A stretch of DNA of 64,000 nucleotides from Nymphaea colorata. Its lineage: Eukaryota > Streptophyta > Magnoliopsida > Nymphaeales > Nymphaeaceae. The position numbers were made by a program, and so were the translations under genes. The notes below the pieces were generated by a model. The model saw only the letters and a program-made list of their open reading frames with translations. It had not been told where the DNA came from and made no database searches. Positions 37,201-47,019 of this stretch are shown here, in pieces. Location of the stretch: the NCBI RefSeq assembly GCF_008831285.2, contig NC_045138.2:1003143-1067142 (forward strand), in the 5' to 3' direction. How positions within the stretch are numbered: the first letter of the stretch is position 1; each line of letters opens with the position of its first letter.

Positions 37201-37546
37201 ATTCCGTCAACCCGTCGATCTCCGACTCCTCGTACACGTAGATCTGGAGAAAGAGCCGCGATCCATACCCCCTTTTCGGCCAATTCAACCTGCCGTCGCC
37301 AAACACGGACTGAAACCTCTCTTCGTCCAGCCAACGGCCAGAAGACTCCAATGCCACCGGAGAGACCGACGACCGCACGAAAGGAGAAGCCGAGGAAGCG
37401 AAGCAGAAGTCGGAGTACCGGTCAAGGAGCCTGGTGGCGAAGAAGGTTAGGACTACGAGGATGAGGGCGCCGATCTGATGGGCTCTGGTGCAGTACAATG
37501 GCGCCGACGAAGAAGCCCTGGCCCTGGTGTTGCTTAGGGCCTTCAT
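28253..37546 (-). CDS. GT47 exostosin-family glycosyltransferase, type II membrane protein
   Basis: Eight minus-strand exons join in frame into 474 residues: 37136-37546, 33407-33553, 32470-32534, 31679-31748, 30897-31118, 29508-29651, 28894-29029 and 28253-28482 (TGA), all GT-AG. The ATG at 37546 (MKALSNTRA) is used because the longer frame starts with GTG. A membrane anchor (IGALILVVLTFFATRLLDR, about residues 24-42) fits a Golgi type II topology. The exostosin domain shows LFLQIYVYEE, QLFFVPSYVKCVRMMGG, QMPYFRLSGGRDHIFVFP, GAHLFRSWATYLN, FCLSPRGESSWTLRFYEAFF and ECVPVILSD(Q)VELPF, which is the family's C-terminal nucleotide-sugar region. GT47 enzymes build cell-wall polysaccharides and arabinosylated proteins; donor and acceptor cannot be inferred here. 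It resembles the At5g16890-type exostosins from memory. Intron 1 (3.6 kb) is full of repeats. Confidence 0.92.
34443..34610. repeat. 84-bp tandem duplication in intron 1 of the GT47 gene
   Basis: Two adjacent copies, period 84 bp, each containing ATCAAATGCCAATGAAGATG followed by CAACAAATTTGTAT. About 10 % divergence between copies. Confidence 0.9.
35303..36477. mobile_element. Complete non-autonomous hAT transposon
   Basis: Termini are inverted: left CAGTGTTGTA, right CAATGTTGTA on the reverse complement. The flanks form an 8-bp target duplication AGAAAAAG / AGAAAAAT (35295-35302 and 36478-36485, 7 of 8 identical), as expected for hAT. The roughly 1.17-kb interior has no transposase frame but is rich in GTATCGTACGATAC-like palindromic motifs near both ends (about 35570-35780 and 36390-36450), typical of subterminal transposase-binding sites. 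It lies in intron 1 of the GT47 gene. Confidence 0.85.
36784..36839. repeat. 28-bp exact tandem duplication
   Basis: Two adjacent identical copies of a unit with CTACGTGTTAAGAAGCACC, nested in the 175-bp repeat array. Confidence 0.95.
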
Positions 37547-37715
37547 CTCCCACTTCCTCTTCCTCAGATTCACAGTAGAGAGAGAGAGGGAGAAAGATAC
37601 GGAGCGAATGAGAGAGATCGTTCGGAGTGGCCAGGGAACACCGTTGAAGAAAATAACGGAGATACTTTGAAACTATCCATTTTAATATCCGTATTTACAT
37701 ATTTCCAACCGCCGT

Positions 37716-38158
37716 CCTAAGTGAACAACTGGCTTATGAACGAGTTGAGAGTTGAGTGTTCAAATAATTGAGTTCAATTATCCGTCAACACATAATTGTC
37801 GAATTGAATTGGAGGCTTAATCGAGTTTATCAAACTTTAATCAAGTCAATATATTCAAACAAGTTTACGAATTTGTCAAGTCTTAATCAAGTCGAGTTTA
37901 AGCTCAACACGTAACAATGAATATCAATTCTATTCAAACGAGTTTATCAAGCCTTAATCGAGTCGAACTCGAGCTAAACACGTAACGATCAATATCAATT
38001 CTATTCAAGCGAGTTTGTCAAGCCTTAATCGAGTTGGACTCGAACTACTTCCGTCGAGCTATTCTTGAGCTCGAGCCGAGTTGAGCTTGAGGTTTTCATT
38101 AGTAGACTGAGCTCGAGTTGAATTAACTCAAGCTCGACTTGGCTCCTGTTCACCCCTA
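37716..38158. mobile_element. Non-autonomous hAT-like MITE with GAGCTCGA-rich interior
   Basis: The right end (reverse complement) begins TAGGGGTGAACAGGAGCC, a common plant hAT terminus; the left end CCTAAGTGAACAACTGGCT matches it imperfectly. Inside is a 72-79-bp repeat in about three copies starting at 37853, 37932 and 38003 (ATTCAAACGAGTTTATCAAG). After it come AGCTCGAG/CTCGAGCT-type short palindromes around 38040-38140. No target duplication could be confirmed. It sits about 170 bp upstream of the GT47 start codon. Confidence 0.65.
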
Positions 38159-39334
38159 ATCAAAAGTACCCGAAGTAATTAAAATATCCGCTCACAAAAT
38201 ATCGGATTTCGAGGGTCAATTGTAGGGACAGATGACTCAGATCGGAGAGATGTCAAACGAGTGGGAACGCCGTTGAAACTTGGTGATTCGGATCCAGATT
38301 CAGGACATCCAGTATACAATTCAAATTGAAATCCAAAGCTGGCTGGCAGTTTGGATCAGATACGAATATCCAAAAATTGGGAATAGAAATATAAACCGAT
38401 GCATAGAGCATAACTTAGTTAAACTAAGAAGTGATAGATAATTGAAAAAAATGGAATATGAAAAAATCAACATAACATTTCTTAATATGAGTTAATATGA
38501 TACAACCAATTAGAGGCTTCAATGGCCTCTTGAAAATATTTCTCATTTTCTTTTGCTTGAAGTGTCAAGCGAGGGGATCGACTAACAATCAATATATTTC
38601 ATGAAATTATATTATTGTTTTGGATAGACACATGAAATAATAACATAATGTTATTTTTAGGATGAATACATGAAATTAAAACAGAGTTGTTATCACAAAA
38701 TAGGAACATAATGTTATAATTAGCATTATTTAGTTGTTGCATCTAGAAACAACATTTTACAATCACATAGTTTTTCTTATATACAAGTAACATGTAAAAG
38801 TTTTAATTATGAAAAATTTAATTTGGTTGATGTAAAAATTTGTAAAATATTATTGGACTTATGTACAAATTTTAAAAGTACTATTTAGTCATGTAGTGGC
38901 TTGGAAGTCATTTGTAGCATTAATGTTATCGATTTCTATGTGCTGGCAAATAATATTCTACTTCTTCTCAAACTCTTGAGTATTTAAAAGTCAATACGCT
39001 TCCTTGATCTGTGAAGTATTCAAAGAAATTTAGTTGGCTCGTAAATCGTTATAGAGGCAACTTAAATTCGATGAATAGTTTATAAAGTATCTACGCCTCA
39101 AAAATTTAATGATTCATGAAATAATTTTAAAAGTGTTCCATAAATCAGCCTTAAAAATATTCATATGTTCAACCTGAAATGTTTCTATTGTCCCTTCAAA
39201 AGTTGAGTAGTTTTGTAAAATATTTAACTTAAAAAAAAAGGAAAATCAAGGGTTTAATTTTTCATATCCAACTTTCCATGGTTGTTGTTATTATCAATTG
39301 AATATCATTTTTTTCCTTCTTACCTCCACTTAGA
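38159..39334. other. AT-rich spacer
   Basis: No gene seen. 38280-38400 is a fragment of the GATTCGGATCCAGATTC-type degenerate repeat. From about 39220 the sequence begins to resemble intron 3 of the peroxidase at 51.1-53.9 kb, so the duplicated segment starts before the pseudogene exons. Confidence 0.5.
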
Positions 39335-39649
39335 AGAACCAAGTCTGAAGGAGACAGTACCTTTGCTGCAACCTTCATGTTTCAACTTGATCGCTTGGCC
39401 ACTCTATAATTAAAAAAAAAGAAAAAATCTCTTACTAACTTCATTAGAATACAAAAAAAAAAAAAGCCTCACACACACACATGGCCCAAATGTGGGCTGT
39501 TATGGGACGATTGCAGCTCCTCCTAATTGAAAGTTTAATATGAACAGAACATATATATGACACAATATGTTACCATTGAAACAGAGTCCCTCCCTGCCAA
39601 GGCCATTATGTCCGAGCACAAAACAAGACTAGGGCACACCAGTTCCACA

Positions 39650-40041
39650 TGGGATGCCAACGGATCAAATATATTTTTAATCATATCCACTTTTTTGGAT
39701 ATTCACATATTCAAATAAAGAAAAGTCATATCCGAATCCGAATCCAAAATCTGATTTTACAATTTGAATCCGATCCAAATCCATTTTTTATATTTATATC
39801 CAAATTTGAGTCGGAATTTTGAACCGGATTTTGTCAAATTTCGAAACTTAATAGCATTAGTTACAAGATATTTGTCTAAAAATGAATCCGATCTGAATTT
39901 ATATCTGAATCCGATTAGATATTTATGTATATCCGAATCTGAATTAGATCAGATGCCATTTATTAAATCTGAATCCGATCCAATTTCTTAATCAAATATT
40001 ATTTTTTCGGTTAGATACGTATTCAAATAAGATATATTGAC
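39650..40041. mobile_element. hAT-like insertion inside the peroxidase pseudogene
   Basis: Left edge TGGGATGCCAACGGATC closely matches the terminus of the 42502-45382 element (TAGGGATGTCAACGGATC). The right edge (reverse complement AAAGTCAATATATC) is degenerate. The interior is CCGAATCCGAATCC/ATCCGATC-type repeats. Comparison with the intact peroxidase shows that this block interrupts exon 2. No clear target duplication. Confidence 0.6.
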
Positions 40042-40214
40042 TTTGTTTTGCTGCATCCATCACGTCGAACCCCCAGCATTGGCCGGAGTGGTCTTTTCAA
40101 AAGTTTGCTGCATCGCTGAAAAAATAAAGAAACAAATTCGAGGTTTTGCAATCCATCAAATCACATAAATGGAGGTGCATGGCAGTAGATTTCAAAGGTT
40201 TTACACTTGAAGAA

Positions 40215-40375
40215 AGCGCTGGGAGGCACGGATGGAGCCAAATTTTTTCATGAAAATGCCCTAATTATAGTTTCGAAATTTGGTAGAGACCAAAATGTAT
40301 TTTTATATAAAATACATTTATAACTTTGTAAAATTTATATATAATTTTGTTTTGGGGGAGGGCCAGCCGCCCCTC
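40215..40375. repeat. GGAGCCA-type MITE fragment in the peroxidase pseudogene
   Basis: Begins GGATGGAGCCAAATTTTTTCATG and ends GGGGGAGGGCCAGCCGCCCC. The same layout recurs at 50655-50830 and 52090-52340, with a related form at 42113-42250 and 53488-53650. It occupies the position of intron 1 in the duplicate. No coding potential. Confidence 0.6.
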
Positions 40376-40840
40376 TTGGTAGCAACAATATATGGTCGGT
40401 AGTTATGGCAGCTCAAACATCAAATATAACTATTGATTCAGCAGCAGGGCATGTGGAGGAGTAGAAACCCATTTGAAGGGATCCCCATGAAAGATCCCTT
40501 CAAGTGTTGAAGCTAAAACTAAGAGAACGCAAGGGAATTGTGGTTTTTCTTCTAGCCATTGAAGCTAAAGCTATCTCTCTCTTTATTTTATTACAACAGA
40601 AAATTGAAAAATAACAAAACAAATAGATTTCTTCCTATAATCTTGGCAATACACTTTCATGGCAAATTTCTCATGAAGACTAACGCTCCCCCATAAGTTG
40701 GTGCTCCCATGTTGATGAATGTCAACTTGTTTATGTTATTTTAATATATTTGATCCTCTTATGAAAAACTGGATTTGGTGCTATGTGCATTGGATTGGGT
40801 CTTGATTATAATAATATAAAATTATTAAACTCTTTTATTC

Positions 40841-41274
40841 TGTAATGACCCGACCCATTCTCAAACTTAGGTCTCTAGTATGGCAGATCCCAATTCGCCC
40901 CTAGCAGTTTCAATTTTTGTCCAAAAATGCTAGGAATTAGGACAATTAACTACTACAACTTCATTTATAATAAGCCCATGAAGATCCCTCCTAATCTTTA
41001 TACGGAACTAAAATATTGAGGTGTTACAATCCACCCCCCTTAAAACACATGTCTATGTTTCTGGGACCCTAGGTCCGAGTGTTAAACCGGACTCTGATAC
41101 CACTGTAACAACCTGACCCACTCAAGAGCTCAGGTCCTTGGTCTGACAGATCCTAACCCACCCCCTAACAATCCTGGTTCATAGCTTTTTTTAGACTAAA
41201 ATTAAAACTACTAGGGACCGGGTTGTGATCCGCCAAACCAGGGGCTTGAGCTGAGACTGGGTCAGGTCATTACA
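40841..41274 (-). mobile_element. TRIM-like miniature LTR retroelement, rearranged
   Basis: Read on the minus strand: an LTR end ...GGTCAGGTTGTTACA abuts TGGTATCAGAGTCC, a primer-binding site complementary to initiator Met-tRNA (41089-41102). There follows about 45 bp of internal DNA, a purine tract AAGGGGGGTGGA, then a full 188-bp LTR (40841-41028) with TG...CA ends. The block 41104-41274 is not a normal LTR: its two halves are inverted copies of the LTR 3' part. Flanks TATTC and CATTC share ATTC. No coding capacity. Related LTRs lie at 45664-45834 and 47303-47492. Confidence 0.75.
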
Positions 41275-41389
41275 CATTCAATCCCCACATCATTAAACAA
41301 GTAGCAGATCTACGTTCATTCACAACATGTCAATGCCATTGTCCTATAATTTGCTTCAATTGATGATTTTCATACTGTTATTTATTTCT

Positions 41390-41890
41390 TTGTTTTTCAA
41401 GAGATGAGACTTTTGTCAATCATTATGTAATATCCAGTAGTAGACCACCTGGTCATTTGGCAAAATACCCAATAGGAATCACAAAATTTTGTTATATCTC
41501 GAATCTTACTTTGGGTTGATAGTATGATTTCATATGATATGATCCCTTTTATATACTTGCAAAAACATGGCATCTCCGTGAAAAATGTGCACTAATGGAC
41601 TATGTGTGGCCAGGTAATAACCAAATATATGAGTTTGTTAACCAATTTTGAGAACCTCTCCATTTTCATTGTCAAGTTTTTTTATTTGAAAATCATTTGG
41701 TTTTGCTCATGAATAACCTGCTTTTCGTAGAATGCATGCCATGGGTGTATTTTCTATGAGAAAAGAAGACAACATTCTTTGATTTGGTGACTTCGATTTC
41801 TCAAAAATGTTTGACCTTGCCATGTAAGTCGACTCTTGCAATTATAATGTCATCAACATATAATACTAAAAATATTTTGTCATTAGTTGT
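41390..41890 (-). pseudogene. Ty1/copia polymerase relic (RT-RNase H)
   Basis: Minus-strand reading gives YVDDIII at 41840-41860, the reverse-transcriptase active-site motif. After an in-frame stop come EIEVTKSKNVVFFSHRKYT, matching the copia GIEV...SQRKY block, and farther on RWSTTGYYIMIDKSLIS (about 41395-41450), matching copia RNase H (RRSTSGYCFFLGGNLIS-type). Several stops and frameshifts separate these blocks. No LTRs of this element are seen. Confidence 0.75.
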
Positions 41891-42112
41891 TGATTTTAAA
41901 AATAAGAATATTCAGCTTTGGGCTGAGCAAAAAACTAGAATGATAAAGAAATCTTAGGAAACATGTTATGTGATGACTGCTTGAGTCTATATATGGATTT
42001 GTTTAGTCGACAAATAACATTATGCTCTTATAGACAAAATTTGGATAGCAAGTGCATATACACTTCTTCAAGGTCACATATAATAATACATTCAGCCTTC
42101 ATGGCTTATCAG

Positions 42113-42250
42113 TGGCGAATCCAGAAAATTAGGTTGAAGGGCACCTGTTTAGAAACATTTATATTTAGTGGGGCACCCATATATGTATAAAAGTGAATAT
42201 TAATTTGACAATGTACAAAAGAATTTTAAAGAGCTGGTGTAGGTAGTTGC
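42113..42250. repeat. GTGGCGAATCCAG-type MITE fragment
   Basis: Starts CAGTGGCGAATCCAGAAAAT and ends with GAGCTGGTGTAGGTAGTTGC followed by CCACGCCAGCC. Closely parallels the insert in intron 1 of the peroxidase gene (53488-53650). Confidence 0.6.
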
Positions 42251-42501
42251 CCACGCCAGCCCACATGTGGCTTATTGTCATTTAACAACTTCATGGTTTG
42301 GTGGAAAGCAGATGGCTCGATATCTTTAATGAGATTAGTCAAGAAATGCTGATGTTCAAGAGAGTACATGCGATCAACTAAATGGGAAGCAATTGGATAA
42401 CAAGCAACATTTCCTTTGTTAGGGACCACACTTGTGATCTGAACTGCAGTTAGATAGAATGACAAAACAAATAATAATCCTTGAGTTAGGTATATGGGAG
42501 A

Positions 42502-45382
42502 TAGGGATGTCAACGGATCAAGTTCAGATTCGGATATACCATCTACCATATCCGATTTTTGGATATTCATATATTCGGATTCGAACTTAGATTCGAATTC
42601 AGATGAAAAAAAATTTATACCATATCTGAATCCGATCTGAACCCGATTTTTAAGTTATATTTGAATCTGATCCGAATCAGAATTTTAACTTATATCTGAA
42701 TTTGATCCGAATCCGACTTTTAGGCTATAACTGATCCGAATCTGACTTTTAAGTTATATCCAAATCCGATTTATGACTTTTAAGCCATATGTAAATCAGA
42801 TCCAAATCTGATTTATGTACAAAAAAATACCAAATCCGATTTATATACAAAAAAAATATATAGTAAATATCAAATGAACTATGAAACCCAATCTTCACAT
42901 TCACATCATACTAGCTCAAACTTGACTGATGATAATTGTTATACAAAAAATTAAAATTTTGCTCCGATTTGCTCCAATTAACTCAGAGAAATTAAAATAA
43001 AAAAGTCAAACTAGTAAATGCATGAAAATGTCTTTCTTCATTTCTTCAACCATACCCAGTACTAGAAGTATTTTTCATACAAAAAATTACTATAGGAAGC
43101 ACAATGTGGGAAGAAAAGAAGTTACGTCAATTGCATAGTTCAGGTTTTCTTAGTAGATGGCTAGTATCCGAGACAATTGAAACATTTTCTTTTCATTTAT
43201 TTGCTAATAAGAATGTATTTGAGATGTCATTGCGAACGTAAAAAGCAATCAAAATGAACCAAAATCCAGGTAGAAGCTTTCAGTAACCAACTGCTTTCAG
43301 AAGTCTGAACAGCCAAATTTGATTCTCTTGCATGCTAATGTAACACATTTTAATGACATAAAAAAACATCAAAATGACCAGCAAGTTTCTGCACTTGTTA
43401 GCCTAGTGCCACAAGATTAATGTCCCAAAGTTCAAAGAGTTCCATGTACAACTTCCAGCTACAACATCACAAATCATCAAATATGGGAACCATCTTTTTG
43501 CTCACACCAGTTGAAAGTCCAACTTACGATCTTTCAACAAGTATAAAATTTATAGGATGCTATATACACAGTTGCTATGTGCTTCTAGCTTGACTTCCCC
43601 TCAACCTTCTCAATTCTTCAGCACCCCAAACTGGCTAGTCCACTATGACTGACTACAAACAGCAATGCAACAAGCAAGAACTGACTACAAGTCCTCTAAG
43701 ACAGTCCAAGCGGCAATCCAGATTCCAAACGATCTTTCAGGACTAATATAGAACATGTGAAATAGTTAAGAAATCCTTTGCATTGATGTTCTTCGTACCA
43801 ACCTCTGTTGAAATTGAAAATGATATGATATCATGATTCCATAATAAAAGCTGGATATCGCAAGACTTCTTGGTCAGCTAAGTACTAAAGTCTGTTCTTG
43901 CAGATACCAAACCAACTCAGCGGAACATCTTGGCTACTATAGCACAAATAAGTGGAAACTTCAAAATGAAAAGAGTAGCCTGCATAAGATCATTAAAAGC
44001 ATTTACCTATCATGTATCACATGCAAGTCTAGCAAAGGAAGATACAAACTGGATTACAGCCATAGGCAAAAAGAAACGGCTGAGTTTCCATGTTTACTAG
44101 TAAAATAAAGAGAAATTATCTGCGGGTCAAGGCACACTGCTTATGACAGTCATTTATAGTGTTGAAAAAAGGACAAACTTGGTGCATCCGTCAAGAAGTC
44201 ATCAAAATGTCAAGATACTTCGGCTGAATAATAATTATAACCATTATCAGGATAAAAAGAACTTTCATCAGGAGAATTACAGCAGTAGACTAAAAGCACT
44301 TAAGAAAATTAACTTGGTTCAACTCTCCTCCAACTGCATCAGCCAGAGTACCAATAGCATCGTATACAATTCTAAGGTTTCTCCTCTGCAAATACCAAAA
44401 TGAAAATCATAGGTTAAGAAAGAGAAAGGGGACAACAGATTGGTAGCTTTGGAACTTCACATTTTTAAAATGAAAACATACACCTTACTGAAATGAAAAA
44501 ACAACTTGATATCTCCAGACAAGGAGCCAACTCTTCTGCAACAAGAATTGGTCACTACATAAGGCCAACAACTATCCGAACCACATCTCTCATATGCTAT
44601 AAATTTTCATAGCCTATAGACTAAATCTCAAGGAAACAATGAAATTCTACATCAGAGAAAATAACTTACTGTCATACCTGTAGTAGAGGGACCTCCTCGA
44701 AACATTGTTCGAAGTAAAACAAGTAATCATGTTGTTGCTGCTAGTGATGGTGTAAATGTTTCTGGAGTTGATCATTTAGCACCAACTTCAGTGGTTCCTG
44801 ATGCAGTCTAGAATGAGTCCTAGCCATGATATCATGAATCTGTGTGGGGATCAAGTATCAGAACGTACAAAAGCCATTGAAAGTAGGACACAAGGGATGG
44901 CAAACACGACAGTTGGCTAGAGACAGGCGATTCCAACACACTGGAGCCGAACATCCTTCTGCGACTGAAACACTAATGCTTCGTCTTCCTCTTAGAAGCT
45001 TCGGTCCAGGAAATCCCCACACATACAGTGAAAAAGAGAGAGGGAGATATGACCCCGTCAAAAAAAAAAAATAAAGGTAAGGAAAAAACAAAGGAAACAA
45101 AAAATTATGAAAGGGGAGGACCTGCTCCGGCTCGAGAGCGAAACCTTACCAGGAAAAGGATCTGGGGGTTCGGATTTGGATATGAGGTTATTGTTTGGAT
45201 TCAGATATACTAGTTAACGTAGTATCCGATCAGGTATTTATTTAAAATCGAATCCGTATCTGGTAGGATATTATTTCTGAAATCCAAATACGATCCGATT
45301 TTCTTAATTAGATGCTAAATTGCTTACCATATCCCATTTTTTGAAAGCAATTCGAACGATATTCGATCCGTTGACATCCCTA
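42502..45382. mobile_element. 2.9-kb hAT-like element carrying transportin-1 exon fragments
   Basis: Perfect 18-bp inverted termini TAGGGATGTCAACGGATC at 42502-42519 and 45365-45382, close to the Ac-type hAT end (TAGGGATGAAA). Subterminal zones of degenerate GATCCGAATC repeats lie at about 42520-42860 and 45165-45360. No transposase is seen, so it is non-autonomous. The interior holds host-like exon fragments (44314-44535). No 8-bp target duplication is visible (flanks ATGGGAGA and AGAAGCGG), so the two ends might not belong to one insertion. Confidence 0.65.
44314..44535 (-). pseudogene. Captured transportin-1 (TNPO1/TRN1) exon fragments
   Basis: A clean 72-bp exon, 44314-44385, lies on the minus strand with acceptor TTTGCAG and donor GTTAAT. 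It encodes [12 protein letters not shown] followed by [12 protein letters not shown], a hallmark segment of transportin-1, the karyopherin that imports PY-NLS cargo. Upstream on the same strand, from acceptor TTGCAG before 44535, EELAPCLEI matches the start of the preceding transportin exon, after which the sequence is degenerate and out of frame. Neither a start nor the rest of the roughly 890-residue protein is present, so this is a gene fragment within the surrounding transposon, not a gene. Confidence 0.85.
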
Positions 45383-45663
45383 AGAAGCGGCAACAGGTTG
45401 AAGGCTTCAAGGTGAATGTGCACTGCCTTTTCTTATTACTAATTGCTTGCATTGGTGCTCTCCTTTTTCTCTTTCCCCTGGATGACTCTACATTGCTTTG
45501 GAGCCCTGAAAGAAAACTAAACTGAATGGTTACTCATGAACTAAAAGTCCAAACCCTTACCCATTCAAGAAGGAACCATATTTACTTCTAGAGACAGCCT
45601 CTTAAAAGTTCTTTATTTTTAAATAGAAATCTTAAATATTTATTCTTATATATATATATATAT

Positions 45664-45834
45664 TGTAACACTCCAGAAGTTTAGTCCCGTATCGAAGATG
45701 TGAGGGATCTTTAAGGGCTTATAATGGGAGGCTATTAATGAGATGATTGTCCTGGTTCCTAGCCTTTTTAGGATTGAAACCGAAATTGCTAGGGGGCGAG
45801 TTGGGATCCGTCGAACTAGGGGCCCGAGCTGACA
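45664..45834 (+). mobile_element. Truncated LTR of the TRIM-like family
   Basis: Begins TGTAACACTCCAGAAG and shares most of its length with the LTR at 47303-47492, including GGAGGCTATTAATGAGATGA and GAGTTGGGATCCGT. The expected end GGGTTGTTACA is missing; about 20 bp downstream F-box-like coding sequence begins. Confidence 0.75.
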
Positions 45835-45853
45835 AGTCCCTTTCGACGTTGTA

Positions 45854-46391
45854 TTGACCAAGAAGGCTGGAAGGAAAGTAGAAGAAATTACAATTCCTTT
45901 TGATGTGGTGGACGAGTTCACATTACCGAGTGTGGCCGCTAGGGACTTGGTGAGGTTCAGGTTGGTGTGCAAGTCTTGGCGGCAGCTCATCGATGACCCG
46001 AATTTCATTAACAATTACTTCAGGATGCACCATGTCCAGCAAGTTATCGCCTACATTTCAGGACAGAACCCAAAGGCTTATATTGCATGGACATAAAATG
46101 TGAGGATACTAATGGCCACATCAAAACAACTGGAAGCCTATCAAGATATTGGGATTGGAATATTGCCTCAAAGACGCAGTTGTTTGGGTGCTGGGCGATT
46201 ATGAGAGCGAGATATGGACTAAAAGGCACCACATTTCCTTTGCAAGCATTGATCACGCACTTGGTGATGTAGACGAAGAAGAATATGTGAGCCATAGTGA
46301 TTGCGATAGTGAATGCTTTCCAGATCATTATCCAAGGTTTTCCAATGTTATTGCAACTAGTGATGCGATATATATGAAATTTATTAAGTAA
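45854..46391 (+). pseudogene. F-box gene fragment with frameshifts
   Basis: Frame 1 (45854-46080) encodes an F-box-like block: VVDEFTLPSVAARDLVRF then RLVCKSWRQLIDDPNFINNY, which fits the second half of an F-box (L-P...LLRFRCVCKSWR.LI.DP.F). The sense then moves to a second frame (about 46087-46150) and a third (46149-46391: AVVWVLGDYESEIWTKRHHI). At least two frameshifts prevent a full-length product. No start codon or promoter belongs to it. It lies between two same-orientation LTRs of the TRIM-like family, one truncated. Confidence 0.7.
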
Positions 46392-47019
46392 ACTTAAGCA
46401 GCTGATCAGAGGGGTCATGATGATGATCAACATGCAATCTTTGTGTTACTTTTTGCTATCGATCCCTACTTTTATCTTGCTAATACAATTATGTGATCAG
46501 GCGAAACCATTTTGGATCATGGATCAGCAATTTCAATGATTAGAGCCCGTCGACCAAGATTTGCTAAAGCAAGTTAGAAGAAATTACAATTCTTTAAAAT
46601 GTGAGGATACCAAAGGCTTAGAACTCCTCGAATGCAAGAATAAAAGAAGACGTTAAAACTGGTTTAACTGCCTTAACTTTATTTGCAATTTCTTTTCATG
46701 TTTTCTGAATCATGCAATATGTGTCAGCCCCACCATCTACCTCTTAATCACTCACCCTCTCTCTCTATCTATTTTCAGCCGCCGCTACCTCTTTCTGTCT
46801 TCCTCTACACCCATTGATGCATCATTAGTTGCTCTCTTCTCCCTATTTTAGAAAACCCAACAGCCAAGTTGGTTTTTTCTTTTTATTTAACTTTTAAAGA
46901 AAGAATTTCAAAAAAATGTCTGTTCTCCAACCAACCGTACAACCAGATCCCACCATCTCACAAGCCACTATTACAAACCCAATTCGTATCATTTCCTTGT
47001 CGTTACTTTGAGCAATATT

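Larger units (their letters stand above)
39335..40560 (-). pseudogene. Decayed class III peroxidase duplicate
   Basis: Exons and introns align with the intact peroxidase gene at 51116-53863, same strand. 39335-39395 matches exon 3 with its middle deleted. 39565-39650 plus 40042-40110 matches exon 2, split by an inserted repeat. 40385-40560 matches exon 1, including AAACCCA[T/C]TTGAAGGGATC. Reading from the old start codon (MARR...) the frame stops after about 19 codons, and exon 1 has further indels. No exon 4 is recognisable. This is a non-functional segmental copy about 13 kb from its parent. Confidence 0.88.

Noticed and set aside
37148-37450. 100-codon plus-strand open frame
   Set aside because: Antisense to GT47 exon 1; the minus strand gives the conserved exostosin sequence.
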